A program made the position numbers and the translations under genes. A DNA stretch of 64,000 bases from the NCBI RefSeq assembly GCF_051020765.1, contig NC_134944.1, positions 1,736,001-1,800,000 on the forward strand, written 5' to 3'. The notes below the pieces were generated by a model that saw only the letters and a list, made by a program, of their open reading frames with translations, had not been told where the DNA came from and searched no databases. Source of the stretch: Lasioglossum baleicum (lineage: Eukaryota > Arthropoda > Insecta > Hymenoptera > Halictidae). The number at the start of each line of letters is the position of its first letter. Within the stretch, counting starts at the first letter, position 1. Shown here one piece after another: positions 58,701 to 64,000 of the stretch.

Positions 58701-61331
58701 TTTGACAATGCTCCGATCGTCGTCTCGCGGGAATGTTTGCGAAATATATCATTCGCAGCGGTAACGATGGGGAAATGAAATGAATGCGAGGTAGTCATGG
58801 TGCAAAGATAAATTACATGAAAGATGGAGCAAAGTAAATTGTAAAAATGGAACAACAATGGCTGAAGAAGACAGCCGGTGCCAGGGAAGTTGCTGCTGCA
58901 TGAATACTTTACGGCTGCAAGCGTGAAACTAATCGACACTTAGGTGTTACGACAACAAATCGTGGATCGACACGATCCATCCGTATTATTGACTGATCGA
59001 GGTGCCGCATCGATTCCCGCGTCAACCTGGGGATTATTCACAGAGAAGTTGCGTGTGATGCGTGCACAGTGAATATAAAATTGACATAGTTGATTAAGGA
59101 ATTCAAATTCAGTCGCGATTTGCTTAATTCGCCCGTTGAATTGTAAAAAAATCGTCGATCACTTTTTTCTTCCTTCCATATACCGGATAGTCTAAAAATA
59201 TCGATCACGAACAAATTCCGCGATGATTACTCAACGAGGATGATGCAATGGCACCATTCATTGTTTGTCATGCGTTTAAAATACATTATTGCTAGACTGT
59301 GAATATTTATACGGACACACAGATGGATTCATGAGGCCGGCTGCTCTGAACATAATTCTTGCTTATGCGAGAAATAAATGATAGGGTAAAGGTACCAGTT
59401 ATCCGACACAAAACGAACCTTTTAGAAATTAATAAAAGTAACGTGAAGCAACTAGTATTACTCTATATTTTTTTTTTTAAATAAAATTGATGTTTCCCCT
59501 TCGTGTAGACATTGGTTGAAAACCTTATTCCCCGAGAGAACACAGAAAATGCTAAGAAACTGTGTGATACACTTGAGAATAATAAAATAATTGATTAATT
59601 TGTTATCAGAAATTTCTTCGTTAAACTCCGTTAATATTTCTTTTGCTTTTTAACAGAATCGTTCAGAAAAATTTGACAAAATAAATTCCGGAATGCCTTC
59701 GAATACCTTTACCCTACGTAAAATTGCAAACAGTCATGGTGTTGCGTGTCGAAAGTGTAGATCGAGTCGAGAGTGATCGATCAGGATGTTCCTGGCGAGG
59801 TATATTCATTGTGCACAGTGTACTATCGATCTAACTATAATTGAGCGTCTACGGGCGTTGTGCAGCTATACAGAAGATATAAAAAAAAATATACAGAGAA
59901 CATAAAAATCACAGTGAAGAGCAGCGATACGGCGAGTAAACAGAAGCTAAGATTCAAGAGAAGATCACTTACTTTCTCCATTGTGGAATTCTGCGAGTAG
60001 CGCAAATAAAATAACAGAGGATCGGGAACAAAATAAAAAACGCGTTAGTATCCATTCGTTCATAAGACATGATTGATGAGAGATGACGACATAAAGAAAT
60101 GGTGTCGAGAATCTGAATCTAGCGCAACTTTCACAGATTTTCGAATATCTTGTACTATAATAATGGTGTTTCGAATGTTTTCAGTTCCGATTTTACTCTT
60201 CGGTTTTGCTATAGCACGTGGGCAACGGGTGTCACGACTTGCAAAAATTTATATTCCCCGAGTCTTGTGAAGTCGCTTCCGTGCCATGGAAGAGGGTCGC
60301 ATTTTTTTCTGTGTTTTTGGAACTTTCGAAAACCCGCAATCATCACACGCAAGCCACTTTTAATCTAGTCGTACAAAACTACAAAACAGGATAACAATAA
60401 TAATTATGTATTATAGTAGAGACGCAACGAGGGCACACCACTCACACTCTGCGGAAAAAAGATATACGTTAGGACAGCAACGGAAAGCAGACCGCATCGA
60501 AATCTGCTCGATTATTCACTTTACGATTGATCATCGAGAAAGAAATTCGTAAGTACTTGACAATCTCTTTTAATTTAATTAATCTATATTGCACAATATA
60601 TACAATATTAATCTTTCAATATTTCTCTAAATACTACGAACACACGGTGTCGTCTCAATGGTCACACGTGGTCAGCGGAGTACGAGTAGGGGATTAGCCA
60701 ATGGACAAGTTCCGTTAGAGTCTTAAATGTACTCATTTTTGTCATAAATGTGTAGAATTCGCTGTCTAGTGGTAAACAACTTTCCCCTTATCGCTGACGC
60801 GCGAGTTGCAAATGATCGACAGATTTCGGTACGTATGCGAAAAACGTATGGCTTGAACTTATTACGTAACGGGGGTCAACCGAACGAGCAACAGCCACTA
60901 TGAGGAAGACATATGTGCTCAACATAATTAAACTGTCTAAAAAGATTCCTTTCCCCGTATTTACACGAGCGTTTTGCATAATCGTCTTATAGTATATATG
61001 TATATACACAGCTTATATTTACCGTCTTATCCGTGTAAGATAATGAACTCCAAGTGTTAGTACTAACAGTATACCTCGACTATAAATAAATGTGTCTTAA
61101 CCTATAGAATGAAAAATTGTCTCCGTTTTTGTAATGTTATTTAAAGATGCTCGGAAAAATAATGAAATAAGGAAAATATTATATTTCGAGAGTTTCTTTC
61201 GTTAGAACAAGGAGACGCCTACACATGAAAATAATAAAAAGGGCATGTTGTACCTGTCCCTCCACATTCCTTGTCCTTTCGACATGGTACCAAAAGCTGC
61301 CAGCGATGTGTTTAGGGACTCTAGGGACGGT
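25907..61331 (-). CDS. Ank2: Ankyrin-2 (Ank2), giant isoform, 5' part outside the window
   Basis: Exons in transcript order: about 61331-61254, 59990-59973, 57999-57775, 57351-57191, 56922-56711, 56589-56385, 51364-51175, 50900-50765, 50313-49983, 49513-49310, 47100-46862, 46753-46699, 45834-45601, 43659-29845, 28859-28788, 27063-25907. All junctions are GT-AG and phases agree, giving over 5700 residues within the window. Ankyrins couple membrane proteins to spectrin. Here the ankyrin repeats are missing (off the right edge), but ZU5-N, ZU5-C, UPA and death domains are complete and in order. In Drosophila, Ank2 long isoforms are neuronal and organise axonal and synaptic membrane skeleton and microtubules. 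The giant exon lies after the death domain, whereas in vertebrates it lies between UPA and the death domain, so the extensions arose separately. Exon use is surely alternative, and only compatibility is shown here. Confidence 0.93.
27346..27398. mobile_element. 53-bp hAT-like mini-element
   Basis: CAGGGATGGGCA and, inverted, TGCCCACCCCTG bound the element. The flanks GTGTATAT and GTGTGTAT agree at seven of eight bases, fitting an 8-bp hAT target duplication. Confidence 0.6.
27430..27446. repeat. (TG)n microsatellite
   Basis: A short GTGTGTGT run next to the hAT-like element, in the intron upstream of the Ank2 C-terminal exon. Confidence 0.85.
28045..28399. mobile_element. Complete TTAA-flanked MITE (GTAGACTCG family)
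   Basis: TTAA (28045-28048) then GGGGGTAGACTCGTTTCC, and at the other end, inverted, GAAACGAGTCCACTCCA then TTAA (28396-28399). The interior is itself palindromic around AATAATGCAAAT-type sequences. Partial relatives are at 3310-3495 and 5974-6180. Confidence 0.75.
28788..28859 (-). CDS. Ank2: Ank2 72-nt exon after the giant exon
   Basis: It encodes DVIEEAARRARTLAADQTEA then MSKAG, an amphipathic helix, between CTTTTTCAG and GTAACG. It is phase 1 at both ends and symmetric, so it could be skipped without a frame change. Confidence 0.85.
28860..29844. other. Ank2 intron, no other feature
   Basis: AT-rich, with TATATG repeats at 29208-29240. The giant frame reads 20 codons past its donor into this intron before a stop at 29783. 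Those codons lack the repeat's composition. Confidence 0.7.
29845..41850 (-). repeat. Coding tandem array, 21 units of about 525 bp
   Basis: The anchor GFLSGLFKGAK and its variants (FFSGLIKG, LISGLIKG, FFSGLFRG) occurs 21 times, usually 170-180 residues apart. Units differ by indels of whole codons. Segments near 35690-36520 and 37780-38600 are almost identical, 2091 bp apart, pointing to recent duplication or conversion of a block of about four units. Confidence 0.9.
29845..43659 (-). CDS. Ank2: Ank2 giant exon (13.8 kb, about 4600 codons)
   Basis: One open frame without interruption, phase 1 in and out (AACAG acceptor, GAAG|GTATCT donor). Order of parts: a start containing DDDDDD and FVRDQLGD; a Val/Thr-rich stretch (TVVSVIDSKTGQPP); four short acidic/basic modules of the type GGFFGIFKSPK followed by TSFDSGDEE; then 21 copies of a unit of about 175 residues. 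Each unit opens with GSGFLSGLFKGAKHAADEVS, continues EDVKEFLDETKKEAAEEEAK and runs on as 11-residue Lys/Asp/Ala/Val repeats. The last part holds SPKMSRIPQK (SRIP at 30047-30058) and TVTTVVRKSVRTAATPPP. The chain is predicted to be highly charged and helical. In Drosophila the corresponding long isoforms associate with microtubules. Any lipid or microtubule role of these repeats is inference. Confidence 0.92.
43740..43769. repeat. (TGAT)n microsatellite
   Basis: About seven TGAT units, 80 bases upstream of the giant exon's acceptor in the intron. Confidence 0.9.
44088..44238. mobile_element. Small inverted-repeat element, copy 1
   Basis: The ends CTTTTAATTACTCGCA and, inverted, TGCGAGTAATTGAAGG face each other around a body with TTTCATCGAATAAA, which is shared with 44907-45022. 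Confidence 0.6.
44907..45022. mobile_element. Small inverted-repeat element, copy 2, TTAA borders
   Basis: TTAACTTTCGATTACTCGC and, inverted, GCGAGTAACTGAAAGTTAA bound 116 bp. The interior again carries TTTCATCGAATAAA. The ends suggest a TTAA target site. Confidence 0.65.
45601..45834 (-). CDS. Ank2: Ank2 exon upstream of the giant exon
   Basis: Between CCGAACAG and GTAAGT it encodes 78 residues including VTITNGTAFNGTS and a charged helix (DEKELGDVMADFLEQKCRV, RDEVDEDREDERRQRV). It enters and leaves in phase 1. A GC-rich (CCGCG)n stretch lies about 80 bases upstream at 45913-45933. Confidence 0.88.
45835..46698. other. Ank2 intron
   Basis: It holds a short GCC/GCG repeat (45913-45933) and an AT-rich block at 45960-46110 of repeated TAATTGAATTAC-like words, similar to words at 57600-57690. 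A weak TAGACTGCGG-family trace lies near 46150-46200. No exon was seen. Confidence 0.55.
46699..46753 (-). CDS. Ank2: Ank2 55-nt exon
   Basis: It encodes DSESVEDLSITGTKHETP between TTGTTTAG and GTACGT, phase 0 in and 1 out, matching both neighbours. Confidence 0.85.
46862..47100 (-). CDS. Ank2: Ank2 exon completing the death domain
   Basis: It opens with GNSIDKALNKIGREDIVKKC, the last death-domain helix shared by ankyrins (human: ALQSIDRGEIVNMLEG). It then continues with the acidic linker DDVEQAVARVRLDQPGFDSL and the repeated KMDPKMDPDYE. The acceptor is GTGTGCAG and the donor AAG|GTTTGT. Confidence 0.92.
47273..47724. mobile_element. TTAA-flanked MITE (TTAACCCTTTGCACTCG family), long copy
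   Basis: It starts TTAACCTTTTCGCCTCG and ends CACCGAGTGTGAAGGGTTAA, spanning 452 bp, about twice the length of the two other copies. Confidence 0.6.
48221..48230 (-). CDS. Ank2: Possible alternative first coding exon of a short Ank2 isoform
   Basis: ATG AGC GCA G precedes GTGTGTATTT and ends in phase 1, exactly the phase required by the exon at 47100-46862. The result would start MSAGNSIDKALNKIG, giving a product that lacks ankyrin repeats, ZU5 and most of the death domain but could include the giant tail. Upstream are a CTTTTTAG-like tract and TGACGTAAG, a CRE-like word. Chance is possible because the exon is so short. Confidence 0.3.
48231..49309. other. Ank2 intron, possible internal promoter region
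   Basis: No exon was recognised. It is relevant only as the sequence upstream of the candidate alternative start at 48230. It has poly-A and poly-T runs. Confidence 0.4.
49310..49513 (-). CDS. Ank2: Ank2 death-domain exon
   Basis: It encodes RPDTIHRATIRITDIANLLG then SDWEKLAEELNIPPNEVSSI and QQAAAMLKIWQKDGNKVTG, a typical ankyrin death domain. The acceptor is CTTCACAG and the donor ACAG|GTGTGT, phase 1 at both ends. Confidence 0.95.
49787..49918. mobile_element. MITE of the TAGACTGCGG family, well preserved
   Basis: TAGACTGCGGATCTTTATGC and, inverted, GCATAAACATCCGCAGTCTA bound 132 bp. The inverted repeat extends outward through CCTCGA/TCGAGG. It lies in the 469-bp intron between the UPA and death-domain exons. 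Confidence 0.85.
49983..50313 (-). CDS. Ank2: Ank2 UPA-domain exon (C-terminal part)
   Basis: It encodes VLEGKTQYMEFSGNLVPVLK, FRAFKENRVPFTARVKDPDA and PICTLNILLP, the second half of the ankyrin UPA domain, then the linker to the death domain. Its donor, ATAA|GTACGC, splits a Ser codon completed by the next exon. Confidence 0.95.
50765..50900 (-). CDS. Ank2: Ank2 UPA-domain exon (middle)
   Basis: It encodes FVVFAKRVDPLEARLRVFCM and TDDKEDKTLENQEHFTEVAK, with the conserved CMTDDKxDKTLE of all ankyrins. The acceptor is TCCGCAG, and the donor GAG|GTAAGT is in phase 0. Confidence 0.96.
51175..51364 (-). CDS. Ank2: Ank2 ZU5-C/UPA exon
   Basis: It encodes AVWEDVTGSTPLTFVKDCVS and FTTTVSARFWLMDCRN, then ATKMATELY and VPFMAK, matching the ankyrin AQWEDITG...SARFWLSDC segment. 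Phases 1 in and 2 out fit the neighbours. Confidence 0.95.
51581..51644. mobile_element. 64-bp mini-element with CAGGGTGTCC ends
   Basis: CAGGGTGTCCCAT and, inverted, ATGGACATCCTG bound the element, with TA on both sides. The ends resemble those of the two large palindromes. Confidence 0.5.
51725..52075. repeat. Inverted repeat, arms about 145 bp
   Basis: The sequence around GGAGCTATGGTCGCTTAAAG is mirrored by CTTTAAGCGACCATAGCTCC, and the arms extend outward through GGTATGTAATCCAGT/ATTGGATTACATACC-like words. The centre is near 51898 and the arms are moderately diverged. Confidence 0.75.
53083..55103. mobile_element. Two-kilobase near-perfect palindromic element
   Basis: Both ends read inward CAGGGTGTCTCAAAATTAGG. 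The arms of about 885 bp are reverse complements around position 54093, with a spacer of about 246 bp (53970-54215). Each arm carries three tandem copies of a 143-bp unit (53321-53757 and its mirror). The two arms yield one identical 63-codon frame, so the arms are young or homogenised. It has TA-type borders and no transposase. Confidence 0.9.
55868..56260. mobile_element. Tc1/mariner-like foldback MITE
   Basis: CAGTGACTCCCACTAATGTT (then CGGACACTCT) and, inverted, AGAGCGTCCGAAT...CGGAGTCACTG bound 393 bp. The interior is also palindromic, with AGAGAAAATACT mirrored by AGTATTTTCTCT. CAGTG ends followed by TA fit the Tc1 group. Confidence 0.75.
56385..56589 (-). CDS. Ank2: Ank2 ZU5-C exon
   Basis: It encodes AHPIPADLVAKLLGNRVAVS then PIVTVEPRRRKFHKPITLTI and TLRLLCSITG. 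SPIVTVEPRRRKFHxPI is nearly invariant among ankyrins. Phase 0 in, 1 out. Confidence 0.97.
56711..56922 (-). CDS. Ank2: Ank2 ZU5-N to ZU5-C exon
   Basis: It encodes ELSQLEDLQTSRIVRILTAD then FPHYFAVVSRIRQEVHAVGP and EGGTVSSSAVPQVQAVFP. This spans the end of the first and start of the second ZU5 domain. The acceptor is GTTGCAG and the donor CCAG|GTACAC. Confidence 0.95.
57191..57351 (-). CDS. Ank2: Ank2 ZU5-N exon, second part
   Basis: It encodes PVIIEVPHFASLRGKEREIV and ILRSDNGETWREHT, the core of the spectrin-binding ZU5-N domain. Phases 2 in and 1 out fit. Confidence 0.96.
57415..57740. mobile_element. MITE of the TAGACTGCGG family filling an Ank2 intron
   Basis: TAGACTGCAGATCTTTATGC and, inverted, GCATAAAATCTGCAGTCTA bound 326 bp inside the 423-bp intron (57352-57774) that splits ZU5-N. 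The interior holds TAATTGAATTAC-like words also seen at 45960-46110. Confidence 0.85.
57775..57999 (-). CDS. Ank2: Ank2 ZU5-N exon, first part (spectrin-binding)
   Basis: It encodes FLVSFLVDARGGAMRGCRHS then GVRVIVPPRKAAMPMRVTCR and LMEGEALASRILELGPVGAK. The Asp-Ala-Arg of VDARGG is the site whose mutation abolishes spectrin binding in vertebrate ankyrin-B, so spectrin binding is expected to be kept here. The acceptor is AATGACAG, and the donor TTAGG|GTATGT is in phase 2. Confidence 0.96.
58000..59972. other. Ank2 intron
   Basis: AT-rich, with a TATATA run at about 58238-58250. One weak end of the TAGACTGCGG family lies at 59293. Open frames on the plus strand at 58452-58778 have no family features. 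No exon was seen. Confidence 0.6.
59973..59990 (-). CDS. Ank2: Probable 18-nt Ank2 microexon
   Basis: Between TACTCGCAG and GTAAGT lie 18 bases. Spliced between the exons at 61254 and 57999 they keep the frame and add six residues, reading WRDRIPQWRNFLVSFLVD across the junctions. Skipping it would give WRDSFLVSFLVD. Strong splice sites and exact phase support it. The internal ATG could instead suggest a start, but that frame does not fit the next exon. Confidence 0.55.
61254..61331 (-). CDS. Ank2: Probable Ank2 linker exon before the ZU5 domain
   Basis: It encodes PSLESLNTSLAAFGTMSKGQ and GMWRD, ending AG|GTACAA in phase 2. It is Ser-rich, as expected for the linker between ankyrin repeats and ZU5-N. 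The acceptor is either GATCAG (start 61331) or CCAG 18 bases upstream. It is supported by frame fit rather than by a conserved domain. Confidence 0.6.
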
Positions 61332-61871
61332 CTGATCTCAGAACAAAATCTGGTATGATTATGGATAACAATTTCATATCATGCGCATGCTGTTTCGTAT
61401 CATTTCGTGCACTTTATAATCACACAAACTCTCTATTTATCTCTTTCGCACTCTCTCGTTCGCTCTTTCGCGCGCGTTTTCTGCTTTTCTTCCTTTCACT
61501 ATCGTTCGCTCTGGAATGTTTTGTCAGGAAGCGAGTGCGCGCGCGCGCCGCTTCGGAAAATCGTAATATTTACTATTTTAGATATGCAAGCGCGTGCAAA
61601 CACGTGGTGCTCTTGTACGAGGAAAACGTTTTAAGGCCGCACGCCCAAAGATCTACTTCTTGCCAAGAAGGTAGCTCACGGTAGAAAGGTAGAACCCGAT
61701 CGTTGTTCGTGCGGTACAATGAGTCTGTTATTATAGCGAGGGCGGGGAGGTGGATCGTTGTAAATAAATAGCACAAGACCATCCCTGTTTTTCCTAACAA
61801 TAGTTCTTTTTTGTCGAGGATTCGCTGGCGATTTGGGTCAATGGATTCTGGGTCAGCTGCGTCCGTTTACT

Positions 61872-62050
61872 GGTCAAATATTTTTCTAAAGAAGACTGTG
61901 ATCAAATATATTTTTCTAAAAAAGACTGTGGTCAAATATGTTTTTTTAAAAATGATTGTGGTCAAATATATTCCTCTAAAAAAGACTGTGGTCAAATATT
62001 TTGCTAAAAAAGACCGTGGTCAGATATTTCGCTAAAGCAGATTGTGGTGA
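61872..62050. repeat. Minisatellite, period 28-30 bp, about six copies
   Basis: The word GTGGTCAAATAT recurs at about 61872, 61901, 61930, 61960, 61990 and 62018, with AAAAAAGACT between. A plus frame reads a ten-residue repeat (FLKKTVVKYI) because several periods are 30. No coding role is claimed. Confidence 0.8.
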
Positions 62051-62894
62051 AGGATTCCACGGAAAAATTGAATTGAAAATGGATGGTTTGAAGCTTCGAG
62101 GATTAAGAGCACCAGTTGTTTACATGGTTAGTGTTAGACAAGGCACCGGATGGGCTCTCGCATTCCGTCAAAGAATCGTTCATCCCAGCTATACGTCAAT
62201 GAACAACATGCGTATCACTATGTAATCACTATGTAAGAACTGCTACGAGCAAATGGACGGCGCAAAGGTGGCGCCAAGCGATTGATTCTCGGTTTCTCAG
62301 CTGGTCAACCGGTTACATAAAACGTCAAAGCTGGAACGCATTCGGAGTATAATAGAATGAACAGAAAAAGAAAAGGAAACGAGATCGAAATAGCGTTGCT
62401 GTGAGAGAGAATCATGATGGACAACGGAAGACTGATTAAGTACGGTAGTTACGGATTTGGTTCTCGTCGGCTCCATTTAGGATCGTTTCATACGACGCCT
62501 TCGTAACGGTAATAACGGAACCGTGCGGCGCGGCGCGGCGCTCCGTGCGTTATGCGTTCGTTATGCAGATTACGTAACGCACAGCGAATTATACCGTTTA
62601 TTGGGAAATGTAGACTAACAACCTTTTGTCGCTCTCGACAAGGAAGCCTTCGCTATAAACAACATAATTAATGCGAGCGAGAGATATGACTTCATCGGCT
62701 ATAATTAACTGCACACCGATGCAGTTATCGTCTTATCGTACTACCATCGAAATTCCAATTGTCTCACCAATGGAATTCAGATTTTTAACTGCACAGCACA
62801 GCTGATCATGCTATCACCGATATATTTAGGCGGTTCTGTCAACCCTTTGTGGGTGCGTCAGTGGACAAAATTATTCGTTTAACCGATGATATGA

Positions 62895-63246
62895 TTAGAC
62901 TGCGGATCTTTATGCATTTATCACAATAATGGGTATAGGGTTATCCAAAATAGACTATAGGAAGTTTTGCAAAATAAATTTGAATAGCTTTAACACGCTC
63001 TTCAATCGTATACAACTCCATTGTTAAAATTGTTAAAATTGTCTATCATTGTAGATTAGATATACAAGAAAGTGACAAGAAACAAACATGGCGTTTGACA
63101 GATATTATTATTCAACATCCTAAAGGTACTTTGAATAATCTATTACTTGGAACTTGAAACAGGAGAAGATTTAAAAAATCGAAGAGTTTCGATACATAAA
63201 AAGTGATTGCAGGCAATTTTTATTTTGCATAAAGATCCGCAGTCTA
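62895..63246. mobile_element. MITE of the TAGACTGCGG family, long copy
   Basis: TAGACTGCGGATCTTTATGC and, inverted, GCATAAAGATCCGCAGTCTA are perfect inverses over 20 bases. The element spans 352 bp, the longest copy in the window. Confidence 0.85.
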
Positions 63247-64000
63247 CTGTGGTGACGGTTGCAATTAATATTGGTTGATATAAATGTAGATGATTCGCAT
63301 CATGTTTTATAACTTTGCCCACCGACGCGCGAAGCCAATGAAACGTCAATTCGAAGGTCTGCACTTCGGGTTGCATTCCAGTGTAAATTCAAAGCTCATT
63401 TTATATGTACAGCTCGTGTGAGTAGTCGATTCCCACGATCCAGTATCACGTTTCGATTGTTATTGTATCAGCCAATAAATCTATGGGGTTAATTCGTAGC
63501 AGGAGTCTTGCACCAAGTCTCGCACACAGTGTCACACTATAATACACAATATATTATTGTTCTTTGAACTTTCCATCAATTTTACTCTCTATCTCTCTTT
63601 TATTGTTTTACGCTGTCACTGGCGTGCTTTGTGCTGTCACGTTGTCTGCCCCGTTAGTGCTCCTTTATACACCGATCAAATGCAAAAAATTTCTTCACCA
63701 AGTTATCTCTTGAAAATTAAGTTCTTGTTGTCTTCATCAATTTCGAATTTTTTCCTTTTTTTACAATGTTTAATTACAACGTAGTCCTCGTCGTTGGCGA
63801 AGAGAATTTTAGTAATTACACAATGTTATGTATACGTATAGTACAAAGTTGCATTTCAAAATACTCTGTGTTAGGACTGTCCAATAAACTTCGTTCAGTA
63901 AGCGTGCAGTATCAAACATCGATAAACAGATTCTCACATTACGACCGAGATTCTCATCGCAGCTGTAGGTTTTGTTATACTGTTCGATTCACATTGTACT

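Larger units (their letters stand above)
61332..64000. other. Upstream Ank2 intron, no exon recognised
   Basis: It contains a minisatellite (61872-62050), a CTCF-like motif (AAGGTGGCGCC at 62264-62277), a GCGGC repeat (62525-62541) and a TAGACTGCGG-family MITE (62895-63246). The ankyrin-repeat exons must lie beyond 64000. Confidence 0.55.

Noticed and set aside
59973..59981. ATG GAG AAA before GTAAGT as an alternative Ank2 start codon
   Set aside because: Phase 0 at this donor does not fit the next exon, which needs phase 2 upstream. Read as an internal 18-nt exon it fits exactly.
62001..62225. Plus-strand frame after the minisatellite ending SYTSMNNMRITM
   Set aside because: It begins inside the minisatellite, has no family motif, and lies in what should be an Ank2 intron. 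It is not supported as a gene.

Overview
The window is AT-rich insect genomic DNA, most likely from a holometabolous insect and plausibly a hymenopteran. It shows spliced genes with GT-AG introns, insect-like eIF1A, PAQR3 and ankyrin proteins, and introns full of short inverted-repeat transposons. The species cannot be fixed from sequence alone. Three protein-coding genes can be supported. PAQR3-like (4607-9105, plus, six coding exons, 352 aa) and eIF1A (11544-13126, plus, five coding exons, 147 aa) lie in tandem. Convergent to them, from about 61.3 kb down to at least 25.9 kb on the minus strand, lies most of an Ankyrin-2 (Ank2) gene. Its ankyrin-repeat exons must lie beyond the right edge.

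The visible part of Ank2 begins with a linker exon and a probable 18-nt microexon. It then runs through ZU5-N, ZU5-C, UPA and death-domain exons (57999 to 47100), all in compatible splice phases. After the death domain come two short exons, one uninterrupted 13.8-kb coding exon (29845-43659), a 72-nt exon and a long C-terminal exon (25907-27063). The giant exon encodes about 4600 residues. It has an N-terminal part with SFDSGDEE-type acidic blocks, then 21 copies of a unit of about 175 residues marked by a GFLSGLFKGAK anchor. The rest of each unit is a Lys/Asp/Ala/Val-rich chain with 11-residue periodicity, as in LEA, synuclein and perilipin helices. Two SxIP motifs of the EB1-binding type (SRIP and SKIP) lie in the last two long exons. 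A downstream exon (about 22.9-23.25 kb) encodes a transmembrane segment in the matching splice phase, so a membrane-anchored C-terminal isoform is possible.

The rest is introns and intergenic DNA filled with non-autonomous DNA transposons. They include a family with TAGACTGCGGATCTTTATGCA ends and about 17 footprints, several TTAA-flanked families, mariner, Tc1, hAT and Harbinger-like elements, and two large near-perfect palindromes (668 bp at 13.8 kb and 2.0 kb at 53-55 kb). One 326-bp element fills most of a 423-bp intron between the two halves of the ZU5-N domain.

Functional picture. PAQR3 is a seven-helix Golgi PAQR protein. eIF1A is a core translation initiation factor. Ank2 is a spectrin-binding adaptor whose giant neuronal isoforms in Drosophila link the membrane skeleton to axonal microtubules. 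The neighbours are not functionally linked.
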